This document shows, one piece after another, positions 47,311-58,708 of a DNA stretch of 64,000 bases. Positions within the stretch are counted from its first letter, which is position 1; the number at the start of each line of letters is the position of its first letter. The DNA lies in assembly GCA_963971425.1 (NCBI GenBank), contig OZ020515.1, positions 15,640,291-15,704,290 of the forward strand. Reading direction: 5' to 3'. Source of the DNA: Bryoerythrophyllum caledonicum (taxonomy: Eukaryota; Streptophyta; Bryopsida; Pottiales; Pottiaceae). The translations under genes were made by a program, and so were the position numbers. Below the pieces are notes generated by a model. That model saw nothing but the letters and a program-made list of their open reading frames with translations, searched no databases and was not told the DNA's origin.

Positions 47311-48481
47311 CTAAATCTTATGTGGAACAAAGCCTGCATACATGAAGTCCAGATCCTTCCTCGCCAAACAGTTCTCGTCCAGGGTATCCCAATGTTTGTA
47401 GGTACCCTTATCGGTAGCACACCACTGACGAATAAACTCCTCTAGGTGACTCCTTGCCGTATCCACGACAGTGCGAGCATGGACATTTGCAATGAAGCGT
47501 AACACCGAATCTCGTCCGCCGTGCTTATTGTCGCGGAGCCACGAGAACACCTGCAATATGGGGAGATACTGTTCGGATGCGTTCCTTCCGAAGAGGAAGG
47601 GACTCAGGACTTCGTACATTTGAGACGGCCCATCCCAAGTTGTCTCTGGACCGTCCACGTACACTGCAATGCTGGCAGGCCCGGGGATTACGCTAGGGTT
47701 GCACATATTCCGCCCCCTGAAAAATAACGGAGTCACGTCAGCCGATAAGGGACGATAAGAGACGATAAGAGATGATAAGGGACGAGAAGAGACGATAAGG
47801 GACAAGTCTGTGGCGAGAAGGAAAAACTTACACCCGAAAGAGCCTGTTGCAAACGAAGTAACACTTCAATAGCATAGCTGGAGCCGGTGACGGGACACTC
47901 TCGATTCTGATCCGCGCTAGACGGTGCACGACCTCTCGAGCCTCGTCAATGTTGTGCGTCCATGGCGGTGGGTGCAGCAATGGTCGAAGAATATCATTCA
48001 TCGCGCAATACCCGAAGAGGTTGTTGAAGTCCCATCGAATAGCCTCTCTCTCCACCGCCCTTTCGGCATCAAATTTACGAATCTCGACCTCGACTAGTTT
48101 CTCCCTTAACCGCTTTGTGCTCTCCACATCGGCTTTCATCCTAGCTACAAACTCGACGCACTCCTTCTTGTGCGTCATGTATGCCCACATTCCTATCAGT
48201 GCCTCTTTCCAAACCTCTTGCGCAGTACCGCCGTCGGGATTCTTTGCCAGATTGCAAACGGTTGTCAGCTGTGGAAGCGAAACCTCGTTATCGGCGAAGC
48301 CGACCCCTTCGGAAATGCAGGCATCGAGAGCCTGGTGGCCTCCAGACTCCACCATACACAAGACGTAATTCAACAGCTCATCTTCGGAATTTAAACTGTC
48401 CATTGTGATACTGTCGAGCAGACCATGCTTGTGGAGTAGGTACAACGGCGTTATCGGTACCTTCCTTTTGGGGGAGAGCAC
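47311..48481 (-). pseudogene. Middle helical part with one intron
   Basis: Helical sequence with charged segments (MKADVESTKRLREKLVEVEI) up to NRLFR, then an intron of about 120 bp (47840-47718) that contains a tandem array of GACGATAAG-type units (47747-47810), then an exon opening GRNMCNPSVIPGPASIAVYV. No named domain recognised. Confidence 0.6.
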
Positions 48482-48514
48482 CCTCCGAAGCGGGTAAAGG
48501 TGCTCAGCGTCCTT

Positions 48515-49804
48515 CTACGCGTGCCGTATCATTTCGGCCCTCTCCAACTCCAAATCTTGCTCCCTGCTACGTTTGGCCGGCAGAATGAGGCGCTTATCCG
48601 GATTCGCACCTTCATGAGAGCCTACCCGAAGTATCGTGGCCAATGTCAACGGCTGTCGAAATTCGCCCGAGGTTATCGGCGGGCCAATGTCAGAGTCGGA
48701 GGGTCTCTCGGCAATACTCGTCTCTCTCAACCACTGTAAAGACGACGGGGCTCGAGGCCTTCTTGTCATATCGGTCTCTTCCACAGACATTCCCGTAAGC
48801 CTTTTCGCCATTGCTGGGGGATTGAGAGCTTTTGTCTTCTTTGTGGACTCTTAAAATCTTGCCTTCTTCGTGGCCTCTTTAGCTTTTGCCACCTTCTTCT
48901 TTGGTACAGCTTGCTTCGTAGGCTCGGTCTTCCATGGCACGATGGAGGAATTGCTCTTGAGCGCCGGCGCGAGTGCGGGCTTTCGGACCCTGGATATCGG
49001 GTTCTCGGCGCCGGAATTCTTGGAGGCATCATCTCCGGACCGAAGACCGTCCTTCTCGCCGAAAACAGCCAGAGTGCCTACGTTATCGGCCTCATGATCT
49101 GTGTTGTGATCTCCTCCCGACTCTGCCGACGAAGAAGTATCGTCACTGGACTCCACTTTCGGGGGCAGAGGTCTTTTCCAAGAAGGCATAGCGGTACGCT
49201 TCTGTAGACGGCCCTCCTCTGCCGCCTGTGCCACCCTCTTGCCGCGCTTAATTGGGACTCGACTGATCGATTCCTCCTCATTATCAGCAGCCTTCCAAGG
49301 CCTCCTCTTCGTGGCTATCGGTTCTATGGTGCCAAAAAGCTCAATGGCTTCTTCCTCCGATCCACAATCCCGAAATCGTGCCACAAAGTTTGCCACATCC
49401 CTGACGTCCAAATTGGGATACGACGGCATCTTCATGCCCACCTTCCCCTTTCCTTTGCACAATACATGGTTGCGGTGGAGGTTGAACCTCTGCTTCTGGT
49501 GCATCGTGTTGCAATGTATGCACAGTATTTGCTTGGGGCCGGTTTGTCCAGCCGGTACGATGGGCGAGTCCGGTCCATGCAGCTCCAAGATAAGGGCCCT
49601 CGCCTCCATCGCCTCCCACCTGTCGCGCCAAATGTGGTCCTTCTCAATGACAAATAGCTGCTCGATCCTCCCCGTTTTCTCGTTGTAGGTGGATGGAATC
49701 CCTTTCCTGTTCTCCACCGGGATCTCATCAAATAGTGCCTTGCAGAAACACCCAGTCCGCTTCGGCATTTTTACGGTCCTGCGAGGGAGGACATTGCCGA
49801 ACAT
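48515..49804 (-). pseudogene. N-terminal part: CxxC/HxxxH finger and basic region
   Basis: The first long exon has MPKRTGCFCKALFDEIP and then a possible zinc finger (CIHCNTMHQKQRFNLHRNHV, continuing LC) near residues 95-120. A Ser/Asp-rich acidic tract (SSDDTSSSAESGGDHNTDHE) and Lys-rich clusters (VPKKKVAKAKEATKKARF) that look like nuclear localisation signals follow. One in-frame TAA (48851-48853) and one stop at 48515 interrupt the frame. This may be the DNA-binding part of the protease-bearing protein. Confidence 0.65.
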
Positions 49805-50247
49805 GAAACCTTATCGCCCGAAACGATTATCGGGAACTCTAAAACTCTGAAACCCTAGACCTGGACGCTTTGCAAAATTTCCTATATCTTTGCAAAGAGC
49901 TTACTTTGCAACGCCCCACATTTCAATGGAATGAAAGGACAGTGAACTTACCAAAAATAAATGGAAAGAAAGAATGACAGAGAACTTACCGAAATGGAAT
50001 GAAATAGAAAGAAAGAGGGGCAAGGAACTTACCGAAAAGATCAGTCCGCGATTTCAAGGTTTTGAAGCAGGGATCGCTGACGCAGAGCTTGAACTTCCTG
50101 GATATGTCTCTAGACGGCAAAAAACACAGTTCGAAAGTGCGGGAAATGGTGCCGCCACAGAAAACTTTGGCATGACTGTATTAGGGTTTCACCTTGATGG
50201 TGATGATGAACGCCTAACCTACCCTAAACCGACTAGCCTCCTCCTTC

Positions 50248-50893
50248 TATCCCTGAAAATGTTGGCGATCAGCTTGGATTGCTTCCTCTTCGAATCGCGC
50301 ATCCGAAGAACCTTGTCACCGTGTTTCTTCAGGTAGTCTGCATGCGGGCCAATCCTAAACGCGGCATCAAGGTCCTCCACCCCCTTCTCATGCACGCCAG
50401 CCGGTTTCTTTCTCCCTTGACGCCTCCATGTTTTCCTTGATGCCCCATTATCGATAATGGTTGGTAGCGCCGTCTCGCTAGAATTCCCATCAGACCTATC
50501 TTGTATGGGGAGATTGAGATCGAGGAACTCCATTCACGCGTAGACAGGCACTCCCCTTCTCGCACAATGATGGTGCGAAAGACGGCGCCGTACGAAACGA
50601 TGTGGATGGCACTTCGCAGCCGCCGAGAAGGATGGGTTATTTTGGAGGACATGTGTCAGGGCGAGAAAGGGCTTTCGGTGATCCGAAGAAGGTGGGGGGA
50701 GAAGGGGCTATCGGCAAGAATGCCGATAAGAGATACGGGCAGCGCGAAAAAAATGTGGGCGAAGTGGACGTTATCGTGGGAAGAAGGGCGCCTGGATGCG
50801 AAAAGGCGCTTGGGGAGAAGGGCCGCTCTTCGCGGTGTCATGCCTAAAACCGGGCCCTGACACCGCGAACCCGGATTGACAGTAGTGACCGGG
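50248..50893 (-). repeat. Right TIR of the MULE, carries a start exon
   Basis: Reverse-complement partner of the left TIR. It contains the same inward-reading start (MEFLDLNLP at 50533, minus strand) and the conserved KKPAGVHEKGVEDLDAAF stretch. Outer part ends GTAGTGACCGGG. Confidence 0.9.
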
Positions 50894-50902
50894 GCTAGGT
50901 CC

Positions 50903-51848
50903 GCTAGATACTTTTTGGAAGTATAATGGTTATCTTCCCTGCATCTCACTTACATTTGTTTATATAAATACCAGGAAGTTTCCCTTGAAGCATCCACTGA
51001 AACACCCTGTAAAATGAGATCTGAGAATGAACATAGGTCAGCTCGAGGTGAAGCTCCGGGTAATGTGCAAGGAATTACCCTCTCCCAACTCCCAAATAAA
51101 CCACGATTTATTTGGGCCAAAGAATATTCAGTACTCTGTCGGTATTGAGCATTCTAGAAACCGATAAGTTATAGACACATTAGTAGGTGGTGGTGATAGA
51201 GTCGAGGGCGCTTGACGAGGGTGAATAGTGATGTGGCATGGGTTTCCCTCTGTATGGTGTAAGTCATGGCCCAGATTGAACCTCAAAGCTCTCCCTGTCT
51301 CTCCTCTTAAGACCTCCCCACCTTCTAGTTTAGTGTTGAACCTCCACCCGGGTTCAATCTTAGCAACCGAGTTAACTGGAAGTATTGACTGAGGATACTG
51401 TTACCATGGCGTCATATCCGTCGCTTTATTCTTGGATCAGCGATTGACACGGTAGTCTAGACTTCTGCGTACATACAAAGCTGCGAGGGGTTCGTTGGTT
51501 TCGCTTAGCACCTGGATTGCATGAGGGAGTCGAAGTCAGAGCGAGAGTCCGAATTTAGAAATGTAACCACGCCAGACGTTTGCGCACCTTCACCTTCCAG
51601 TAGAGCTTCTCCGCACAGCTGCAAATATGACGCGCTCAGGTGCTTTGTTTTGAGGACTCTGTAGCTTCTCCAATTTGCAGCCTTGACTCGTCCTTAGAAC
51701 TCTGTCTCAAGTTCTGTATCACGTGCAAGTAGGGCATGCACTCTACCTCTGCTATAGAGAGGGTGCCAGAGATCATGTGGGCTAGATTGTGACCTTGATT
51801 GACAAGAATCAGGTACAATTACAGGTCTAAGAACTTAGGCAAGACGCC
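50903..51848 (+). promoter_or_regulatory. Upstream region of the bHLH gene
   Basis: 946 bp between the MULE target duplication and the start codon. It probably holds the core promoter and a 5' UTR with several upstream ATGs. It has no convincing TATA box near the expected site; TATAAATA at 50960-50967 is the best candidate but is far upstream. A long 5' UTR, possibly with an intron, is plausible. Confidence 0.45.
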
Positions 51849-54441
51849 ATGTCCTCTGGTTTTAGAACAGATATGGAACTAGCTGACGGAGCTCTTGATG
51901 GTTGTGAATTCTCCCACCAGGTTCCCGAGAACGAGGTCTCCAAGGCTTCCATCAGGGACTTCATCTCGGCATCCATCGCGCCCTACATCACAGGTGCCAC
52001 GACGGCGCCCGAATCCTACCCATTGCTGCAGGAGTTGCTAGGCGTACCCTCCACAGCAGCCCAGCTCTTGGCGGACCAGGAGCAGGACACCGCCATTCTG
52101 ACGGACATAACCAGCCAAGCGGCCATTTATGGAGAGGAAGAGCTCGGATTCGGCAACACAGGGAGGCGGGACATCGAGCCATACTACCCCTGGACCATGT
52201 CAAGCTCACACTCCGTGAGTGCAGATCACTACCCGAGGTTTGGCGATTCCGACTTTCCGACGTTTGATGTCAGTACCTTCGGCCTCGGTGGAACTTCCAT
52301 TCCAGTGCTACAGGAGCCTTTTCAGAACCAGGAGATTCCGGAGTGGCCACCATCGACTTCCTTCAACCCTCATGGTTCGAGGAAAGACAGAGAAATCCTC
52401 GTGGACCTGAAGCAGACGTTGACCTTTTCGTTGCCCACTTCTCAGAGTTTGTTGCAACTAGAGTATCTAGAGAAACTAAGGGGACACCCCACTGTTCAGG
52501 ATCGTTCTCAACTTCTGCTACCATCTACTGGAACTGTAAGCTCGGGATTCCAAACTTCATCACCAACTAGGAATTCTGCATGGTTGCCGTTTCAACCCAA
52601 TAGACATAGCCAATTGTTGCCTCGAAGCTTCAAGAGACCGGCTATGATTTACAAGTGGGTCACGGCTTTAGCGCCTCGGATGAGAGAGAGAGATGGTGGT
52701 TTGAGTGGTCCAGCAGGAGCCTTGAGCTTTGATCCCAGGAGTCCCAATAGCAGGATGTTAGATCAACAAGCAGCCGTGATTCATAAGCATGCGGAGCGGA
52801 GGCGGAGGTCTAACATGAACAATAAGCTGCGCACCTTGATCTCCATCGTTCCTACTATTGAGAAGGTATGCATTTGAACCGAAGGTAGCATTCTTGATCT
52901 CCTGGGTTATTTTAGTTTTTTTTCTATACTGTTTGGAGAGGAAAAGATTGAGGATGTTCAGATTCAGAGTGGTTGTTGTCAAATTTTACATGTTCGTGCA
53001 CTTATGCTTTCCCTCCTCCAACAGCTTTCCAAGTAATATTCAGGAGTAATTGTTTAGGATTTCTGAATGAATTGGTGATATGTAGACAAAGTTCAGTGTT
53101 AGAGTAATTACGTTGATTATCTCTATTCTTTTAAGAATTAGGTTGTTGAGAATTAATGAATATTTAACCAAAGCTGGGAAAAATGATCATTTGTGGATTA
53201 ATTAGAAAACTTAAATTTTGAATTCTTATTGGCGGCTAGTGGACGCCTTTGCCTCATTTGCAACTTTCAAATGGCCATAACTCACTCAAATTATGTCCAA
53301 ATCCAACGTATGAGGTGTTTTTTGACATCTATATTTTCCTTAGATGTCAAAAAACACCTCATATGCCGAATTCAGATAGTATATGAGTGAGTTATGCTCT
53401 CCAGAAGATTGCTGATAATATACTTTGACAGCTCTATGTGGACCACCAACTTTTTTTTTGAACTTTTTTTCTTCCACATTTAGTTAAATATTTGTTATTT
53501 CATTTCACAACCAAATATTGAGAAATTGAACATATCAAATAACTTCAAGATATGCTCTATTTATGTGAGGTTCTAGTATAAATTAAGGTGGAGATTGTTT
53601 TTTATACCTTGTGTTAAATGAATCTTTGCAGAAAGACAAGATTTCAGTACTTACAAGCACCATTGACTACATTCGACAACTATCTTCACGCATATCAAGC
53701 TTTGAAAAGAAAAAAACAACAACACCAAGTATAGTAGCAACGACATCAAGAAAGGAAGAAGATGCATTGGTCATGAATATGGACTCTACTTTAGTTGTCT
53801 CTTCCACTGGAGGGGGCCCTAGTGTGGTGGTGGACTCCTCGGATGGCAAAACATGGTTGATCAAAGTAGAGGCTAATTACCACTCATGGTCATTAGTCCA
53901 CATATTAAACGTGTTTCACAAGCTTGAATTTGAGGTTATTTCTATGGATTATTGGACCAAGAATGGACAATTTCAAGCTCATGTCTCCATAAAGGTATGG
54001 CAACTCACTCTGGCAACTCATTGTACACTTGCCATTAAATTGGAATTTATTATTGATAAATATGTAGTTAAAGCCTTATTTCTTTTGTTTTTGTTTTAGA
54101 TGCTAACTTGCATGAGCTTGGTTGCAGCATTCGGAGAAATCCAATACAAGTAGCAGTGACCTTAAAGAGACTCTCTCTAGAGTTCTAGAATCAGGTAATA
54201 ACTTGCTCACTAACTCCAACTAGTTAGCTATAAAGGGGGTGAAATTCACCAAAGATTGTATAATAGGTGCATTTAAAAAAATTAAAAATTAAGAATGATT
54301 GTGGTAATTTTTGGATACATCAAAATTATTGTAAATTGTTCATTATTGCTTCTTTCTTTCTTAGAATGCAAGCCAAAAGATTACAATTCTTTACCTTTGC
54401 CAAGTGATTGCAATACACCAAGAGTCATGTTGCAAAACTAG
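51849..54441 (+). CDS. bHLH transcription factor with ACT-like domain, 4 exons
   Basis: Exons 51849-52865, 53632-53994, 54128-54194 and 54365-54441 join in phase (0, 0, 1) with GT/AG borders and give 507 residues ending MLQN. Residues 1-300 are acidic and Ser/Pro-rich, probably an activation region. The bHLH domain is about residues 308-362: the basic part HKHAERRRR has His-5, Glu-9 and Arg-13 (residues 312, 316, 320), the set expected for E-box/G-box binding. Helix 1 is MNNKLRTLISIVP and helix 2 KDKISVLTSTIDYIRQL. Residues 411-460 (KTWLIKVEANYHSWSLVHIL onwards) fit the ACT-like dimer domain found in several plant bHLH groups. Intron 1 falls in the HLH loop. It should act as a nuclear dimer; the target pathway and subgroup cannot be told from this sequence. 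No damage seen. Confidence 0.9.
53275..53396. repeat. Inverted repeat (hairpin) in bHLH intron 1
   Basis: Arms 53275-53330 and 53342-53396 with an 11-base loop. The inner part is perfect or nearly so (gaggtgttttttgacatct against agatgtcaaaaaacacctc) and the outer part pairs around cataactcac. It could be a small MITE or a miRNA-precursor-like foldback. The RNA would form a stem of more than 40 pairs. Confidence 0.85.
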
Positions 54442-56762
54442 GTTAAAATCAACTTATATTGTGAGGTTTTGATGGAAATATAAAGCAAGGTGAGAGCACA
54501 TTGCGATTGGCTCAAATGTATTATATAGAAAAGCATCACCAACAAGGCATATTTAAAATGCCAAAAAAGTCTAGATGTATTCTCTCAAACCATCTATGTT
54601 GTAACATATGTTTTCACATTGTTTTTAGAATTTGTAATATGTTTGTCATTGACGACTATTCTTCTTTGTCATTGAGGTTAGGTGTAACTAAATCACATGA
54701 TGTGGCTCGATCAACAATGTAGCTCCGGGACCTTTTGAAAGTAGAGCCCAACATCTTAATTTAACAAGATCGATAAAAACTCATATAGGATTCTTTGAGT
54801 TGTGATATTCATTTGAAATTTTCAACCCAAATAAGAACATCAATACTCTTAAATATGCGGCAAACTACTCCAACTTGTAAAAGGTTCCGCTTTGGGCAAC
54901 TACCAACTAAACTCACCAAGTATTTTTAGAAGAATAAATATTTACACAAAACAATGTGAAAACATACATTGTCACAATATTGTGAACACCATTGACTTGT
55001 TTTAGTTTTAGGTGCAAATTCTAAGTCACCATCTATTTGTTTCACCCTCTCATGAAAACCTCCAAGTTGTGTGAAGTAGGCATCCCTTAATTAGATGATG
55101 TTTCAACTTTCAAATAGGACAATATCTAGAAGCGTTGGTCATTAGGTAGCTCAGATAATCAAGTCCGCATATGAATCTCTCACTACCACAATGAAGGGTC
55201 TTTGTAAAGTCTTCAATCAATGTTTTGCCCGTGATTTTTTACCTTTCAACGCCGCACAATTTGTGGAGCGGTGCTGCACATGCCCAATTTGGACATGTCC
55301 GACGACAAATGGTTAAAGAGAGCTCTAACTTTAATGCGGTATTATGTACAAAACCACAAACAAAACATTGTTCAAGACATCGCTTAGATTCCCTCATTCT
55401 AGTAGTGGCTTGTACAAAGCAAAAGAATGTAGCAGGGCACATGACCTGTAAAGCAGAAACACTTGATTTGTTATGAAAAGAAGCTCTCTTATCGCAGATG
55501 AAGGCTTGGCTAACTCTAAACACTCCGAAGCTTATCAATTTCATACTTGGGCACGAGACACAGAATCATTAGTTGGTTCCTCACTGCGTGTGCATAATAG
55601 AGACTTGCTGCACTCACATCGTTTTGATCAGAGTTCGAATACGTTGGTGACCTCGTGCATGCACGACCAAGTGCCATTACTTATAGCGTTCCCAAACAAG
55701 TTGCCAGAATAGTGGACATTCCGTTGATTAGTCTGCCACCATCGAATTGTAGTATTATCTTTTGAAAAAGTAGGGATCGAATATTTCACATGCAACTGGT
55801 AGTTCGAGACAAGTGTCGCCCTTCACTCGCACATGAAGTGGAAAAGGATCCTTTCCTGTCTTTTGTGAGTAGATTTGATTCACCCACTTCTAAAATACTT
55901 CTAAAATGCTTGAAATAGGGACGAGCCATAAGGTTGCTAGTGGTGACATTTTTTCATTTGCAAAAGCTATAAGCAAAATTGCAACTAGAGGTTTGCAAAG
56001 TTGCTACTTATTGGGAATCATGGACTTCCTTTGGAGGCAGATGGAACTTTGGTTTTTGTCTCATTGCTTAGTCAGATTGGTTGATCTACAAACTAACCAA
56101 GTTGATAACATCACACTTGTTAATAGAACACCTTGATATTGTCATCCAAAATCTCAGAACCGATTTTTTTTAGTGTAAAATTCTCTTATTAGTATTGATA
56201 ATGTCACTATTTTTTTTTCAAAATCCATTTGTAACTATGACATTATCAAAATTGGATTTTTAAATATAAAAACACAAAAATTAAAAATTAAATTAAAATT
56301 GAAAAATTAAAACTTGTGAATGCGTTGTCAGACGCAGGCACTGTTGGGGGCAAACATTGCCTATTGCACGCTGCCTGCTCCAATTCCCTGCCCCCCATCA
56401 CCATCTTTCCTATCACCATTCCCTGCCCCCCATTGCCATTCTCCGCCCCCCATAGCCATGAGAATTTGCCTCTCATCGCTGCAAGAGCAAACATAAAGTT
56501 TCTCTACTACACCTCACAGAACCCTGCCTCTCCACATTGCATCACCTTCTTCACCTTAGAAATGCCTTGGCAATGCTAGAATTAGGCGTTAGTTGCTTCT
56601 CTCACTACTACTCTTCAGTTTTGTGTTTGGTTCAAAAGGTATGGTTGTTGTAAATGTTCTCTAGTAATTTGTTTTTTGTGAAATTCACCTCAATTTTTGT
56701 GAGAATTTCTTGGATTTTTATGTTAACTTGGTGAAATGGTTTAGCAGAAGGAGGTGTTTTCA
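54442..56762. other. Spacer between bHLH gene and Tigger copy 1
   Basis: AT-rich with a GC-richer block at 55225-55700 that has open stretches on both strands but no motif. A palindrome around 56198-56250 (tgataatgtcacta and its complement) resembles sequence at 59105-59180 and may mark the outer part of the Tigger element that follows. Confidence 0.4.
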
Positions 56763-58708
56763 ATGGCAAGTAATTCCACACGTAAGCGTCAACGTGTGGA
56801 TTTACCTGCCTCTGACAAGAAGAAAATTTGTGAAGTTTACAGAGTTCAACCATTTTTTAAGCATGAAGAACTTGCGCAATACATGGTGAGTCAACATGGA
56901 TTGAAGCTTGTCGATCACACTACAATTTCTTAGATTTTAGGTGCAAAGGAGAAGTGGCTCAATGTAGAGACAAGTGTGCGTGAAGGCACTCTGCGGCGTG
57001 CTCGAGACCGTCACGGGAAATGGCCGCAACTTGAGAAGGCCTTGGTGTTATGGTTTGAACAAGTGGCAGCACGGAGATGAGTGGTTACAAATTATGTGCT
57101 CATGCGTAAGGCTGATGAGTTGAGAGAATCATTTGGCATTTCTGACTTCGACTTTAAGATTTTGCATAGGTGGTTGCAAAACTTTAAAGTGCGGCATGGA
57201 ATTGCATGTCATTAATTCCATGGCAAAGCTGGAGATGCGGATGCAGCTGGAGTGGTACTGACTATAGCAAAGATGCCCTCAATTTTGAAAAATAATGATC
57301 CCGAGGATATCTTCAATTTTGATGAGACAAGTTTGTACTACAGAAACACCGTATTATCTATTTTGGGAGATTTCCAATCTCCCAATTTAATGACAGTTTA
57401 GATCGACTCGACCTAAACTATATTTTTTCAAAATCATGGAAGTTTTCTATTATAACAAATATGGTGTTCAGAGCTCCTCTTTGCAAGACATTGAATATTG
57501 GAAAAGTTAAAGGAAGTAAGAAGAAGGACCGTATTGCTTTGGAGCTTTGTACTAGGATCTTGGACAAGGAGCGGTTGAAGATTGTTTTTATTCACAAGCC
57601 AATGCGTCCAAGGTGTTTTCCTTGTCAATTTGATTCAAACAGTGTTGTGTGCAATTACTCTAATAATACAGCATGGATGAACAGTGATATTTTCACTTCT
57701 TAGGTAAAGGGTGAAAATCGGAGGATGGCGTAGAAGGGAAGGAAGATCTGCATTACTATGGATAATGCATGAAGCCACGATATTCATGGGGAGGTTAAGA
57801 AAGTCATTGATGGTTTTAATGCATTTGTGCTTTCCCATATTATTATCTTGTTTCTTCCTCCCAATGTCACTTCTATTGTTCAACCTTTAGATCAGGGGGT
57901 GATTACTGCTTTTAAGATGTGCTACAAGTAAAAACTTGTTAGTTGGACATTGCAGCAATTTGATAGAGGTTTGATTGAGGATTTAGGGAAATTAAATGTT
58001 AATCTTTATGAAGCTATGCTAAAGTGTGTAGCAGCATGGGATGAGTTAGATAAGTAGACTATCAGGAATTGCTGGAGAAAATCTGCTATACTACCTACAG
58101 ACTGGAATGCAGATATTCAAAACCCTAATGAACGCATGAAGATGGGGATGGAAGAGGCGGTTTTAGAGTTGGAAACTCCTACTGGAGTGTTAAACCTGGG
58201 CTCTGACGTTAATGGCAAATTGTTGGAGAAACTTTGTCCGATAGAATATGTCAATATGGAAGGACAAGATGAATTTGAGGTGGAATACTATACTCAACAA
58301 CTTATTCAATTGGTACAAAATGAACAAGAAGTCTTAAGTGATGTAATGGAAGAAGATATTGTTGATGAGATTAGTGATGTTGAGCCTAGAGTTGTAAAAT
58401 TGGATGATGCACAAATGTGTGCAAAAGATGTTTTAAATTTTATGGCTAGTCAAGGTTCTAAATTTTTTAATACTGGAAAGTTGTTAGCTGTGGAAAGAAT
58501 CCACGTCAAACTCATTTACATTGGAGTTGCACATTTAAAATCAACATCAAAAAAGCAATGTGACATTAGAGGTTTTTTAGTGTCTAGTGAGAGGTCTTCA
58601 TTTGACCTCAATGAATCATTATTATGCTTTTATTTGTTATTTAAGCATTTTCATTTTTCTCTATTTCAAATCATCCAAGTCTCTTATTTGTTACTCAAGC
58701 TTTTTTAA
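56763..58708 (+). pseudogene. Tigger/pogo transposase, degraded copy 1
   Basis: The plus strand encodes a broken pogo-type transposase (CENP-B-like helix-turn-helix plus DDE_1 core). From the ATG at 56763 come a basic lead (STRKRQRVDLP), the HTH (DKKKICEVYRVQPFFKHEEL), then the second HTH with RRARDRHGKWPQLEKALVLW. Catalytic Asp residues lie in IFNFDETSLYYRN (about 57320), CITMDNA (57760) and SIVQPLDQGVITAF (57890). The C-terminal acidic tail (58136-58590) is the longest open part. Several in-frame stops (for example after TTIS and in SH after MDNA) and frame changes show it is dead. A 118-bp piece at 57351-57468 with GT..AG borders may be an intron. Inverted tips could not be fixed with confidence. 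Confidence 0.8.

Larger units (their letters stand above)
44867..50533 (-). pseudogene. Second MULE gene: multi-exon protein with C48 protease
   Basis: Read on the minus strand from the right TIR, open stretches in largely one frame succeed each other: 50533-50219 (leader), 49804-48851, 48811-48515, 48481-47828, 47805-47311, 47158-45971, 45970-45284 and 45178-44867. Short introns are likely at about 47840-47718 (GTGTAAG..CAG) and 45975-45880 (GTGAGT..AAG). In-frame stops at 48851, 48515, 45284 and about 45206 separate otherwise continuous frames, so the copy is lightly damaged. The product would be a large nuclear-type protein with an N-terminal zinc-binding block, a Pro-rich middle and a C-terminal cysteine protease. 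Cargo of this kind is known from Ulp1-bearing MULEs; its role there is not settled. Confidence 0.8.
41160..50902. mobile_element. Mutator-like element (MULE), 9.7 kb, with C48 protease
   Basis: The element proper is 41169-50893 (9725 bp). It is flanked by a perfect 9-bp duplication GCTAGGTCC (41160-41168 and 50894-50902), the hallmark of Mutator-type insertion. The ends CCCGGTCACTAC/GTAGTGACCGGG open TIRs of 600-770 bp. Inside are two convergent genes: a MULE transposase on the plus strand (to 44483) and a multi-exon gene with a C48 Ulp1-like protease on the minus strand (from the right TIR to 44867). This recalls MuDR (mudrA/mudrB convergent, promoters in TIRs) and the Ulp1-carrying Kaonashi MULEs of seed plants. 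A perfect target duplication and few stops suggest a fairly recent insertion. Confidence 0.93.

Noticed and set aside
51988-52209. Antisense frame within bHLH exon 1
   Set aside because: Shadow of a well-supported coding exon.
55225-55712. Open frames on both strands near 55.2-55.7 kb
   Set aside because: Overlapping frames of similar length on both strands and no motif; probably chance in a GC-richer patch.
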